Assembly (NCBI RefSeq): GCF_023699985.2 | Contig: NC_069682.1 | Coordinates: forward strand, 31,065,789 to 31,129,788 | DNA length: 64,000 nucleotides | From: Odocoileus virginianus | Taxonomy: Eukaryota; Chordata; Mammalia; Artiodactyla; Cervidae | Direction of reading: 5' to 3' | Part shown: one piece after another, positions 24,608 through 36,904 of the stretch | How the letters are laid out: each line of letters begins with the position of its first letter | Numbering within the stretch: the first letter of the stretch is position 1 | Program-made: the position numbers and the translations under genes | The notes under the pieces: model-generated | Told to the model about the DNA's origin: nothing | Database searches by the model: none | Seen by the model: only the letters and a program-made list of their open reading frames with translations

Positions 24608-25567
24608 TAGCTCAATATCAGAAACAACCCAATCCAGAAATGGGCAGAAGAAGTAAACAGACAATTCTCCAAAGTACACATACAAATGGCCAAAAGGCAC
24701 ATGAAAAGATGCCCAATATCACTAATTATTAGAGGAATTCAAATTTCAAAACTACAATGAGGTATCACCTCACGTCAGTTAGAATGGCCAACATCACAAA
24801 GTCTATAAAACACAAATGCTGGAGAAGGTGTGGAGAAAAGGGAACTTTCCTACACTGTTGGTGGAAATGTAAATTGGGGAAGCCTTTATGGAGAACAGCA
24901 TAGAGGTTCCTTAAAAAACTAAAAGTAGAGCTACCATATGATCCAGCAATCCCACTCAGGTTTTTATCTGGAGAAAACACTAATTTTGTAAGATACATGC
25001 ACCCCAGTGTCCACAGCAGCACTATTTACAATTTCCAGGACATGGAAGCAACCTTAATATCCATCAACAGAGGAATGGTTAAAGATATGGTACATATATA
25101 CAATGGAAGACTACTTAGCCATAAAAAGAAATGAAATAATGCCATTTGCAGCAACATGTACCTAGAGATTGTCATACTAAGTGAGATCAGTTAGACAGAG
25201 AAAGACAAATATCATATGCTATCATTCATATGTAGAATCTAAAATTTTAAAAACTATAAACAGTAAGTTTTTATAAAACAGAAATAGACTCACAGATTTA
25301 GAAAACAAACTTATGGCTACTGAAGAGGCAACATGGTGGAAAGGGATAAATCAGGAGTTTTGGATTAGCATATATACACTACTATATATGAAACAGATAA
25401 TGGACAAAGACCTGGTGTATAAAACAGGGAACTCTACTTAATATCTTGTAATAATGTATAATGGAAGAAAATATTAACAAAAAGAATATATATGTATAAC
25501 TGGATCACTTTGTATAATACCTGAAACTAACACAACATTGTAAATCAACCAGATTTCAATTTTAAAA
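24608..25567 (+). mobile_element. L1: L1 LINE 3' end (ORF2 tail and 3' UTR)
   Basis: It starts in the L1 ORF2 C-terminal region (AGAAATGGGCAGAAGAAG, then AATTCTCCAAAGTACACATA) and passes ATGATCCAGCAATCCCACTC and GCCATAAAAAGAAATGAAAT. It ends with AATCAACCAGATTTCAATTT. No frame longer than 85 codons remains, and that one is antisense. Confidence 0.88.
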
Positions 25568-25979
25568 AGTCCTAGCACACACATACACAAAGTATGAAGG
25601 CACTGCAATGCCTTTCATATCATGTATATAGTAATAGGAAAGTGTAAGTGCTTGCATATGAAATTAGTACTGTTTTAGGGGGAAGTTCTGTAAGATGCGA
25701 TAAAATCACTCCTATAAACATTTACAGAGAGTATCTGATGAGATTTACAGGTGAAGAAAGACAAGATTTACAACATTCTCTATGTAGAAGAGCTCCTTGT
25801 TAGCACACTATTATCAGTGAACGTAAAACCATGCATCCATTCAACCAACAGGTACTTAGCTGTATAAAACAGGCCTGGGAACAGTACCTCACACAAGTCA
25901 GACAGTGAATTAATCATCCCCCTGTATCACTAAAACACAAACAAACGATCCATTCCTCTCCAGTGTTAGGGCTTAATAA
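25568..25979. other. Unannotated sequence
   Basis: A short ACACACATACACA stretch follows the L1 tail. The remainder is unique-looking, without exons. Confidence 0.5.
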
Positions 25980-26990
25980 AAAGAACATCCATTTCTGCCC
26001 AAGTCAGAAACCATAGATACCCTTGGTGTCTCTGTATTCTTCGATTGCTCACCTAACTAAGCCTGACGCCCAATAAATTCTCACTCTTAAATCTCTAACA
26101 CACCAATTCTCTTCATCCTCACTGTCACCACACTAGTGCAAACCTAAACTGACTGTGAAGCTAACAACCTTCCATCTTTGTATCCTGCAAAGAGCAGATG
26201 TGTCAGTCTCAGAAAAGCGCAAATCTTGTGGTACATCCACGTGATGGAGCTTTACAGAGCCGCGAGAATGACTGGCAACTACACTCAACTACACAACGAC
26301 CCTCATAATTATGATGCTGTGTCTGGCTTCTTTCCCTGAAATGAGCCTATATAGGATGCTCCTATTTCTGTAACATGAAGAAGGTGGGCCAGAGGTCTCC
26401 TTGGGGGCAGGGGGAACACTGACGGGAAGGAAATTTGAGGGGGGACTTCTGTTTCTTCACCCAGAAGATGGTCACATATATGTATCAGTTTGTGAAATTC
26501 ATCAAATCTATATACTTTATGATATGCTCTCTCTTCTGGATGTGTACGAGGCTTTAGTTAAAAGTTTTAGAAAAAAATAAAAACATGCTGCTCGATGACC
26601 TCCCACCACCCTGAGCTGAAGCTCCAAAGCCAAATTCCTAACAATGAGCTGAAATACATTTCACCACAAGGTCTTTGTAAGTCTTTGTCTTAAATGGTCA
26701 CTTTTCCTCCCTTTACAGCTTTCATATATACTTATTCCGCCTCTGCATTTTGTTGGACTAACTCGTAGCGATGCTCAGGTTCAGTTAAAATTTCATTTTC
26801 CTCAGGAAGTCTTCCCTGATCTGACGAGATTACCATCCCTGTCTCCCCTCTGCATGGCCCCACCACACGTCTGTATGAGACTGTGAATTCTCGGAAGGCA
26901 GGGCACATGTTTTATTTACCTCTCTGTTCTTTGTATATTTGATAGCTGGCTGAATAAATTTATTTCCTATACAAGAACACGGCAGGTAGT
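25980..26990 (+). mobile_element. L2: L2 LINE split by an L1 3'-end fragment
   Basis: 25980-26185 fits L2 (CCCTTGGTGTCTCTGTATTC, then CTCTTCATCCTCACTGTCAC). 26590-26990 fits the following L2 3' part (CCTCAGGAAGTCTTCCCTGA, GAATTCTCGGAAGGCAGGGC, then GGCTGAATAAATTTATTT). Between them, about 26200-26585 resembles an old L1 3' end (GTGGTACATCCACGTGATGG, GTGTCTGGCTTCTTTC, GAAATTCATCAAATCTATAT). The simplest reading is L1 inserted in L2. Confidence 0.6.
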
Positions 26991-29282
26991 TGTGGCAAAG
27001 TTTCGGTCTATGAACTGCAGTATAAACAGTGAAACTGCTAAAAGTTTTTGATACAGGAACTTAAAGGAAGTAAGAGTTACATGCTAAATTGTTTATACAC
27101 AGCAAAGTAGGAAGCCATGCATGTGGTCACACAGAGAAGTCACTTTTAATACAGCTATTAAATTTATTTGAAAATTCCATTTTAAATAATAATCTATGGT
27201 AATAAAATCCTAAAATTGATCATAAATAATTTTTTACTCATCTACATGCAAATGTTGTTTATTTTTAACCAGTTCTGAAAACCAAGGCTCTACCAAGGCT
27301 CTGAGTGGACTGAGTGAGTAGGTCAATTGTTTCAGCTTCTTTGTATGCAAAAAGAATGTTTAATATCTGTCTATCTCAACTTAAAAAAACTATAAATATT
27401 TGCAATTGTTCCTAAGAAGAATTTAAGTTTTTCTATTTTAAACACAAAATAATTTGCTGAATGAAAAGTAAAACTATAACTCCTTATTTGTTATAATTAC
27501 CCATGGCAAGTAATATAGGCAGCCTGTTGATTCAGAAACTGTTTTTCCTGGAAAAAAAACACTTAAAAGGTTACTGGCTATAAAGACAGACAGCACAAGT
27601 GATAACCACCTTGAGTGCTAATACCCAAAGGAAAGAACAAAGCTGTCATCTTTTTGGGAAATCAATGCCATTTTCTATAATGAGCTCAGGCTACAAATTT
27701 TAGAAACTTTTAAGTGTAATGAAGTTTAAATTAAAAATACAGGTAATATCCTGAGTTGCCTTACTTTTTTTCTATTCCTTTTGGGAAATGATTGCTTTCT
27801 GTGTATCATCCCTCAAATTTCTTTTTATCCTAATATTCATTAAAATTCATTAAATCTAAAGTTAGGTAGACTTTATTGGCCAGAAGCAGTAACAGAAAGG
27901 ATAAAGATACTTCCTTTATTTTGAGAAAGATTAGTTTCCTTAATATAGAACTTGCTTCATAACATTTCTAAAGTACTACTATAATTTTTAGAATTTTATT
28001 GGAGTATAGTTGATTTAAAAGCATCTTACAATAAAAAGAATAACCTTAAAATACTCTTATCACTGAACCACAACTTGAAGTGTACCCCATCTAACCACAG
28101 AATTTAACCAGAATTCAGACCCAGAAGAGGTCCCAACAATGCTCAAATGTGATGTTTATTAAGGCAATTAACTGCTTTTTAAAAATACTCTGAAAATAAT
28201 TTTAAAAAAATTATTGCTTATTTTCTTGAGTCTTAATTCTTTTTGAAGGCAAGATTTGAAATGAGAAAAACAGGATTTGAATGATAACAGATAATTCATT
28301 TTTTCTTTACTCCAGCTTCAAGAATCTATTGCACAGTCTCACAATTTATTGAGGAGTCATTTTGATGTGACAGCTGGTACAGACTGCAGTCAAAGCGGGG
28401 AACATGAGAAACTATTAGCAAACTAAATGTTCCCATTTAGGCTGGTATTTCTCAAGTCTAATTAATTCAAGTTAAAGCTTTTTCTCTAAAAATAAGTACA
28501 ATGTTTCCTAGAATTAAACTTTAGTTTTTATGAGTATTAAGTTTCAAATGAATGAAGGCAAGTAACATATTTTTGAACCTCAGTTTGTCAATAAAGAGAT
28601 AACTTTAGTCCAGATCAGTGTTTATCAAATTTTTTGTTACAAAACCCTTCAAGAAGAAGATGGAAAAAATACAGACATTCTTGCCAGCAAAAAACACATA
28701 CATAGAAAATTTGATTATAACTCCACGGTATTCACAGACCCTCTGAAACTCATCCAAATACCACTTGGTAAAAATGGAGCTAGGCTGTTTAAAGGTATTT
28801 TGTAGCTTTAAATGTTGGTTTCAGAAATAAGGTTAATGTCTTTAAACAAAAGAAAGTCAGGCTTGAGAATAAATGTGAAAACCCAAACACAATTCATTAA
28901 TTTACTCATTGCTACTAAAGATATTAGATTGGAAAGCCTGAACACCTCATTTATATATAGACACAGGTGCTAATTTGACAAAATAATTCATACTTAAGGC
29001 ATTAGAAGTTAGGCAAAGTAAAATTCTTATGTAAAACCAGGATATTCTAGACTTGGAAATGTGTGACATTCACAGCTTTCAAATCACAGTAAGTTGTCTC
29101 CTTCCAACCCTCCCCATTACCAGATTCAACTCCTTGGAGTGAGGAAGAAAAATATTACATAACGTAAGCTGCATTTGAGGTCTTTTAGGTGACTGTTTTG
29201 AGGGAAAGGGAGTACTTTCAGATCCTTAAATTTATTGAGAAATAATTGTGGGATCACTGCCCCCTCCAAAAAAAAAACTTAC
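26991..29282. other. Mostly unique AT-rich sequence
   Basis: A short antisense L1 scrap lies at 27995-28035 (TTTTATTGGAGTATAGTTGA) and a probable MIR piece at about 28550-28610 (GGCAAGTAACATATTTTTGA, then ACCTCAGTTTGTCAA). No exon or RNA gene is seen in the remaining sequence. Confidence 0.5.
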
Positions 29283-29560
29283 CTGTAATTCTTGTGCTCT
29301 GAAGGAAATGCAGTAATTATAAACATATCCACACTCTTGGGTTCATCCTCCTAAGCATGAGGGGATTTGGAATGCACCGTGGCTTACACCCAGCCGCTAC
29401 ACTGCCGTATGCTGCCACACTGCACCGGCCTCGGCTCTCCCTGCCTGGCTGAAACGGAGCAGGGCTCACCTGGTCATCCACCCTGCGAGGCAGGTGCTCC
29501 CCCACAGCGAGTGTGGCGGTGCTCTAACTACTGTCCTTAGAAAGCACCAAGTACCAACGG
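29283..29560 (-). other. CpG-rich patch with splice-like signals
   Basis: A GC- and CpG-rich island in AT-rich DNA. On the minus strand a good donor (TTACAG|GTAAGT) lies at 29283 with an upstream CATGCTTAG| acceptor near 29359. The frame between them includes KSVDMFIITAFPSEHKNY. A second donor (GACCAG|GTGAGC) is near 29467. If the minus-strand gene proposed in the summary ends at 34152, these sites lie downstream of it and would need another transcript. Coding status is unproven. Confidence 0.15.
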
Positions 29561-29663
29561 CCCCTCCTCTACAGTTTAAGGGGGATGGAGACACTACTAG
29601 AGCTGCTGTTACATGCTTCAAAACTGGCATTAAAACTGCAACATTAAAAAATGTTCAAGAAAA

Positions 29664-29787
29664 GAACCCCCTAGTGATCCAGAGGTTAAGACAGAGCACT
29701 TCTACAACAGGAGGCACGGGTTCAGCCCCTGGTTGGGGAACTAAGATTCTGTGTGCCACATGCCACAGCCAAAAAATTTTAAAACTA
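29664..29787 (+). mobile_element. Short CHR-type tRNA-Glu SINE
   Basis: ACCCCCTAGTGATCCAGAGG, then GGGTTCAGCCCCTGGTTGGG and GGAACTAAGATTCTGTGTGC, ending CCACAGCCAAAAAATTTTAA. This is the short tRNA-only form of the family. Confidence 0.85.
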
Positions 29788-31567
29788 ACTAAATAAATAA
29801 TATGTAAAATAAATGTTAAAGAATAAGAATGGAAAGCTATTCCTCTGTAAAAAAAAGCCCTGAGGGGGAGTGAGCGATGAAGGTGTAAGAACTGACTGCC
29901 TGTTGATCAGAGTGACGTTCCATGGTCAACTAGAGAGCAGAGCATTACAGGTACTTAAATATCATATCTTGGCATTTAGCAACCTAGTATTTTGTGTTAA
30001 TGCCTGCCAACTCGAGAGTCATGTGCAGAGTCAGCTTCAGTGTAGCCAACATAAGAAGGTAACTTGAAACAGCCAGGACCCTAAAAACTGCTCAGATTAT
30101 CAGCAAGGGTGGGTGGTTTTTCATAAGGTCTGATACTCATAATATGTTGTTCGACTTCGACAAGCTCTCCTTTATGAACTCAAGTAACTAATCATTCAAT
30201 TTATAAAATTTAATCAACCTTACAGCTTAATGTGATAATTTGGATTTTAAATGTTCAGCTATACAAGGACTGAGTCCTTGTCATATATAAACCCCTCTTC
30301 TGTCTCTTAAACATCTTGGAGAATTAGGAAGAAATGGGCTACAGATAGTTCCTGGTTTGCATACTGATTTTTGGAGTGTTATAAAACTTATCCACAGAGG
30401 GCAAGATTCTCTATCCTCTGGTCCTGCAGACTGGTGTCTTCCACTCAAACCAGGGAAGGACTGCCAGCTAAAAACCAGGATTCACAGTTAAATGTGCATT
30501 TCAGAAAAATACTTTTTTCTCAGTATATCCCAAACATAGCAGGGGCATAATCACACTAATTTATCTGTTATTTATCTGAAATTCAAATTAAGCTGGGCAT
30601 CCTGAGTTGTTTTTTATCTTCTGCTAACTCTGTACACTCTAACCCAGGAGGGGCTCACAGGGTTACCCAGGATGGTGCTGGAGTAGGCCTTCCACTCTCA
30701 GTCCAGATTTGCACCAACGTGGTGGTCACAAGCAACATGCAGCTAGGAAGCACTCGAACTGAGGCCAATTCAATATTAACCGTTCTATAAATGTAAAATT
30801 CACACCAGATTTTGAATGCTTAGTGTGAAAAAGGTAAAACGTCTCATAACCTTTTGTACTAATTGCATGTTGAAATAATAATATTTTAGATATGTTAGAT
30901 TAAATAAAATATAATCACAAGTAATTTTTCCCACTTCTTTTACCTTTTTTATGTGGCTACCAAAAAACTCTTAAAATTACACATGTTGCTCGTATTTGTG
31001 GCTTGCATTATATTTTTACTGGACAGAGCTGGTCTACATGCCTCAAAGAAGAGGACTGGTCTAGAATTTCCTTACTGTTCTTTCTCCAAAAAATCAACAC
31101 TAGTAAACAAAGGACTGCCTCTCACTTCTGTCTTGCATGAGAGTAAGCAGGGCACATGACCATAACGAGGAAATGAAATTCTAGCAAAGACTGCTTTCCG
31201 TACGTCAAAAAAAAAAAAAAAAACCACCACAGCATCCAAATATAACAGAGAGACAAATCAGAAACCTGGTATTTGATAAGGTCTTATGTGCAAAAGAAGA
31301 AATAAACTCTAGTGTGTGTATGATAAAGTAGGTGCAGTTGCATATAAAAATAAAATCTGCCAAACCCTAGTTCCACTGGAAGAATCTCTCAGTACTACCA
31401 TGTCAGGTGTCCACTCCTGTATATCATCAAAATAACAGAACAATAGTTTTTGTTCTATAATACAAATTGGGGTGACATAAGCTATTAAGAATTATTGGGA
31501 AGACTGTACTTATGATGCTCTAGACATAGAAGGACTAGACTCAAAGGTCCTCATTTTTTACATTCAT
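29788..31567. other. Unannotated sequence
   Basis: Unique-looking DNA with a run of 18 A near 31207-31224. The 68-codon plus frame at 30953-31159 has a hydrophobic N-terminal third (KLHMLLVFVACIIFLL), but it shows no promoter, splice or family evidence and is probably chance. Confidence 0.45.
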
Positions 31568-32555
31568 GCTACATGACTTGACCTATATGTGAGTCAAGAA
31601 GCAACAGGTAGAACTGAACATGGAAAAACAGACTGATTTAAAATTGGGAAAGGAGTATGACAAGGCTGGATATTGTCATTTTACTTTTTTAATAATATGC
31701 AGAGTCTATCATGCTAAATGCAGGGCTGGATGAAGCACAAGCTGGAATCAAGACTGCTGGGAGAAACATCAACAACCTCAGATATGCAGCTGACACCACT
31801 CTAATGGCAGAAAGTGAAGAGGAACTAAAGAGCCTCTTGATGAGGGTGAAAGGCGAGAATGAAGAAGCTGCCTTAAAACTCAACATTCAAGAAACTAAGA
31901 TCATAGCATCCGGTCCCATCACCTCACGGCAAACAGAATGGGGAAAAGTGGAAACAGTGATAGATTTTATTTTCTTGGGCTCCAAAATCACTGCAGACAG
32001 TGACTACAGTCATGAAATTAAAAGACACTTGCTCCTTAGCAGGAAAGCTATGATAAACCTAAAGGAGTATTAAAAAGCCGAGACATTACTTTGCTGACAA
32101 AGGTCAATATAGTCAAAGCTAGGGTTTTTCCAGTAGTCATGTACAGATGTGAGAGTTGGACCATAAAGAAGGCTAAGCACCAAAGAATTGCTGCTTTTGA
32201 ACTGTGGCGCTGGTGAAGACTCTTCACAGCTTTTTGGACTGCAAGGAGATCAAATCAAGTCAATCCTAAAGGAAACCAACCCTGAATATTCATTAGAAGG
32301 ACTGATGCTGAAGTTCCTATACTTTGGCCACGTGATGCAAAGAGCTGACTCATTGGAAAAAAGACTCTGATGCTGGGGAGAGTTGAAGGCAAAAGGAGAA
32401 GGAAGTGGCAGAGGATGAGATGGTTGGATGGCATCATCAACTCAATGGACATGAATTTGAGCAAACTCTGGGAGACAGTGGAGACTCAAGGAAAGTGGAG
32501 TCTGGCATGCTGCAGTCCATGGGATCACAAAGAGTTGGACACAACTTAGCAATGG
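31568..32555 (+). mobile_element. BovB: BovB LINE 3' fragment with inactivated RT motif
   Basis: It begins in the reverse transcriptase region (GAGTCAAGAAGCAACAGGTA) and ends at GATCACAAAGAGTTGGACAC. The 120-codon frame at 31711-32073 carries GIKTAGRNINNLRYAADTT. The first catalytic Asp of YADD is Ala here (GCT instead of GAT), which would abolish polymerase activity. Stops and indels follow. Confidence 0.93.
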
Positions 32556-34151
32556 AAAATTGAACAACAATGGATTTGAAATTAGAGCACTGGTTCTAGA
32601 ACTATGAAATAAATTTTTCTTTTAAAAAAGTATACTGTTAAAAAAAAGTATGTTGTCAATACTATAGTAAGACAAAGCTTGTTTCAAAAATGACAGGGGC
32701 TGGGGGAGGAGGCTTTTTTAGAATAAAAAAATTCAGTTCTATAAAAGCTAAAGCTTAGGTAAGAAGTAATACCTGTTTATTTTTATATACTCCACCTTAC
32801 ACTTTCACTTGGTTTGACTTTCAACTCGAATTTTTTTCTCAACTGACCCAAAGAGTTAATAGATCTGTCTATTCTGTTCCATGCTGTTATAAAAGTTAAA
32901 ATTATTTAACATGTTCTCCCAAGTTAAAAATCAAAAGAAAATTATATAGAGATTATTTCCAAATTCTTAGTAACCTTGATTTTTCACTAATATAACCTAT
33001 ATCATCTCCAAAGTAGATTTAAATCTTTCAAAGATGCCTGTAGTTATAATAAGCAATACTGGTTCTAACTCCCCAACTACATACACACACACAAATTGAT
33101 ACTCAAGGTTTTTTCATAAAGGCCTCAGCTGTATTTTTACTCATTCTAACAGCAAACACAAAGTGTACTTTCCCTTCTTAATATCTTTTTATTACACAGA
33201 TATAGGAAGAACAATTGCTTTCAAAAGAAAATAAAATTATCATAAACCAAAGACAGGGCTAACCAGACAAAAATCAGCAGATTTCTCCCAAATTTGATAG
33301 TTCATAAAAAGTTCAAATCTTTTAGAACTAAAGTTTCCAAGATCATTTTAAGAGCTTTAAAAAAAGATGAATAAAATTGGATAAAGATATTTAATTTCTT
33401 CATCAGCACCAAGTACTCATTATAAATACCAGTGTCCTGGTGATTACAATCTGAAATGTTCTGTAGACATTAGGTCTCCTGATGGCCTGTTACGATCTGA
33501 CATGAATTTTATGACCACATACCTATTAAAGAGTAAGAAGACATTTGCTTTCACACTTTTTGAAGCTTAGCAGAGATTCAAAAAATGGTTTGAGGGACTT
33601 TCTCTGAAGTAAAGGTAAGCTTCAAGAAGATCATGAAAAGCAAATCTTCAAAGCTGGTTACATCAATTTAAGCAGACTGCTTAAATGCTGTCACTGTGTC
33701 AAAATTCTTGAATGCAAATCTTAATACATCCAAGAAGAGTTTTTGATGAAGGCTCAACGACGGTAGTTATTAAGCTGATTTAAATGCAGACTGAAGTGGA
33801 AGACAAGTTATACTGTTAACTGGAATTTTTGGAAAACAAAACAAAAAGTGCCCCACATCTCTAAGATGTGTGCACTTCTCAACAAGGAGAACCATCTCTG
33901 CTTGACAGCGTGTGTGGTGTCCTGCCCACAGGCGCGGCCTTCGCCCCTCTTCTGTGAGAGGGAGGGGCATTTCCCGGCCTCCACGGAGCATTCCAAAGCC
34001 AGTCCTGCAGAAGCCTTGGCCCTGAGCATATCTCGGTGCTTACCTTCAGAGAACAAGGAGGCTGACACAAAGTGACCAGGGCTCACAGCCCACACCTCCA
34101 AGAACACTGGAAAGACCTGCAGAGCCTTCCCGGCGCAGGTGGGACCTCTTT
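32556..34151 (-). other. Unannotated; possible 3' UTR of a minus-strand gene
   Basis: If the terminal exon at 34184-34152 is real, this stretch would be its 3' UTR. Minus-strand AATAAA signals lie at 33193-33188 and 32781-32776. 33840-34130 is GC- and CpG-richer and holds overlapping open frames on both strands of up to 99 codons, none recognised. No repeat is seen. Confidence 0.25.
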
Positions 34152-34184
34152 TTAATCTTCTGGTGGTGGAAGTTTAAGATTTTC
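34152..34184 (-). CDS. Candidate terminal coding exon segment of an unidentified gene
   Basis: On the minus strand a very strong acceptor (ACTCTTCTCTTCTCTTCAG) ends at 34185. It is followed directly by an in-frame segment ENLKLPPPED and a TAA stop at 34154-34152. Phase 0 at its start fits the phase 0 end of the candidate exon at 46443-46368. If correct, this is the C-terminus of the protein, and intermediate exons are possible. No homologue is recognised. A chance pyrimidine tract with a short open run is the alternative. Confidence 0.3.
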   Translation of the reverse strand, partial: ENLKLPPPED

Positions 34185-35534
34185 CTGAAGAGAAGAGAAG
34201 AGTCAAATATTACACTGAGATCTTGCCATGTGGTTCAAGTTTATCTATCTAGAATACAAATGGTAGGTTCTGAAGAAATAATAAATTAGATAAAATCAGG
34301 AGTCTTCCAAAAGCCTATTCTCTTCTTTCACAAAAAGTATTTTCCCTAAAGAATATGACTTCTCTTTAAACCCTAAACCTTGAGTGACTAGTTCAAGTTC
34401 TTCCTCTGCACTGAACTAACAGTTGGGAGATGAGAAAAATACAGAAAAACTCTAGGTTGTCAAATGATCACAGTTGTAAATGCCATTAAAATACTCAGGA
34501 GAGCTAAATTCACTGAAAAGCAATGAGTTAAAAAGAACAAACAAATTTCGTCCTGCCTGTCTCTGTTTGATGACATGAATTTCCTGAAAATTAATAGAGA
34601 AGTGGCCCTTTGAGTTAAATGCCACATAATCATACGTGAAACAATCTACTAAATGTGGGCTCCTGGAGGAAAAGGATTTGGGGTGCTTTTACTTTTTTAT
34701 ACTGATTACCTATACAGTCTAAAATAGTTCCAGGCACATAGTAAGCACTAAAAATAAAACTGGTAAGTAGAAAGAATATTAACCAATTAGCCAATATTCT
34801 CAAGGTCGAAAGTTACACAAATGAAACAATTAGAAGCCTACAAGTGTTCTAAGGAGTTTGAAACTGTATTATTTGAAAACAATATTAACAACACCAACAT
34901 TCCTAAACACATATTAAATAACAAGAATATAATGTTTTAAAAATGTTGTATCTTAAAATATTTATGAGGAAATGTTACAAATACATTATTTCAAGCCAAA
35001 TTCCTGAAAAGGGGTGGAAATCGCACACTGTACATTCACAGTACATTATGCAATATCAATTTTAAGAATATTAATATAAGTGAAAGGAAACATGCCTTTT
35101 TAATACTTTAGTATTATTTTTCTTCTTTTGAAGAGATCTACATAAACCAAGTGATAATAGTTATCTATCAATATATGCATAACTATGCTTAAGTAAATCA
35201 TTAGCATAATTTTAAAATGAAATCGGAAGATGCCATTCTATCAGTACGATTTTCATACATATATTTCAAGCAAATATTTATGTTTTCTTTAATCTCAAAA
35301 AAACCCAAAATTTAAATAGGAAATGCTGAGTATTATTCATTTATTTGCTTTCCTGTCACTTACAGACTATTACTAAGAATACAGATTGATTTCTTTCAAG
35401 TAGTTTTACAACTCTTTCCAAATCTGATAAATTAGGGAGAAAAAGAAGAAATGCTGAAATCAGTAACAGATACAATAATCATATTGATAAAGAACTAAAT
35501 ATGTATATGTTGTATACATTTTTTAATAAAAATG
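34185..35534. other. Unannotated AT-rich sequence
   Basis: AGTTCCAGGCACATAGTAAG near 34726 resembles a MIR 3' end. Otherwise no feature is recognised. Confidence 0.5.
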
Positions 35535-35632
35535 CAAGGCTTGTATACCCATGGCTGATTCAGGCTGATGTATGACAGAAATCCATACCATACTGTAAAG
35601 CAACTACCCTCCACTCAAAAAAAAGAAAAAAA
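35535..35632 (+). mobile_element. L1: L1 3'-terminal fragment
   Basis: CTTGTATACCCATGGCTGAT, TTCAGGCTGATGTATGACAG, and ACTGTAAAGCAACTACCCTC followed by an A-rich tail match the bovine-type L1 3' UTR seen at 52540-52640. It is severely 5' truncated. Confidence 0.8.
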
Positions 35633-36369
35633 TGCAAAGCTACTAGAAGAACAAACTATTACAAAATATGTGATTTCATTTGACCCCAAATTCTACAACT
35701 GTAGAACCGGCCCTCAAATTAAATGGAACGGTGCCCATACAGCCTTTCACCTCAGGGCACAGGCAACTGTTAAACATACAGCCAAAACCACAATAAGAAA
35801 ACAGGCAGTAAATCTAGGACTGATGCTTACCAGTAAAACAAAGTTTTAGCTGACAGATCATGCCTTGATTATAGTAGTAAAGAGCTTTCCCTATTTCACA
35901 AAGAATTCAATATAATATCTTATATCTGAGCATCAGGATTAAATGTGAAAAAAGGAAGAAATTTTAAAACAAAACTTAAGAAATTCACTGAATTTATAAC
36001 AATATTTCTATTCTGGACATGTTGTGAAACCTTTGAAACTAATTTTGGGGACAGAAGTGAACACAGTTACAAAGAACTAAGGAGCTTAAAGGGGGCAAAG
36101 GAAAACATAAAATTGAAAATTCTGCTCAAAGAAAAAGATTCCACTACTTGGCTGAATCCCAGGCCCAGGAGGGTCAAGAGAGGACATAAGTTCCCCAGAC
36201 AGAGGACCTGACTGGGAGCTTCTTTAAAATCCTGGTTCCCATTAGAGGGTGATGGATCCTTTGCTGCATCTCCAAAAGCAGGAGGAATGAAGTTTAAGTT
36301 TACTACATTTGGATATTTAGTGTTCAGCGTTTAATTTCACTTGCAAGTATAGATTATTATAGATTATTA
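35633..36369. other. Unannotated sequence
   Basis: Open plus frames at 35568-35849 (starting in the L1 tail) and 35945-36211 are Lys-rich in AT-rich DNA and have no support. Confidence 0.45.
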
Positions 36370-36890
36370 TTGTGACAGTTTCTTACACAACTGTCGTAAG
36401 CGATCTGCTTTCTCTTTTTCATCCTGACTAATGTTTCCCATAGCTCATAGCTATTACTCAGCTCAGACCACAGGGGGATTCTCCAGGCAGCTTCCTCAAT
36501 GAGGTGAGACAGGTGATGTGCTCAGATGACACAGAAGTATCACATGGCTATAAAAGGTTCTAGGCTAGTACTGAGGTTGAGAGGAAGCAGGCAGTCAGGG
36601 CCAGGAGAGCCATCACTAATCCACTGCCCGCACTTTACGGGATGCTGATCTGGGTTACGAAAGCAGCGTCTTCTGATACGGTTCCTTATACTTTTCACTG
36701 ACCCGCATTTCCAGTTCTAACTCACTAGTGCCCTTCAAGGCTGACTGATGAGTTGAGTTATCAAGGACTTGCTCCTGCACATTCCTCCCGTCGGCTCTCT
36801 CCGCAGCACGTAGAACAGAACGTTCTGCAATAGTTGATTTCCGTGTCTGCTCTGTCCAAATGTAAGCATTAGCCACACAGTTACTGAGTA
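36370..36890 (-). other. CpG-rich minus-strand open patch, origin unknown
   Basis: The 73-codon frame at 36876-36655 contains KSTIAERSVLRAAERADGR and later EMRVSEKYKEPYQKTLL, then stops. A donor-like ACTA|GTGAGT lies within it, and an acceptor-like CTTACATTTGGACAG lies near 36861. Further along the same strand at about 36447-36376 a 24-codon frame starting MGNISQDEKEKADRLRQL and ending KKLSQ reaches a stop. CpG frequency is well above the surroundings. A retrocopy tail or exon piece of an unknown gene would explain it, but nothing is recognised. Confidence 0.2.
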
Positions 36891-36904
36891 CCCGAAACGT
36901 ACCA

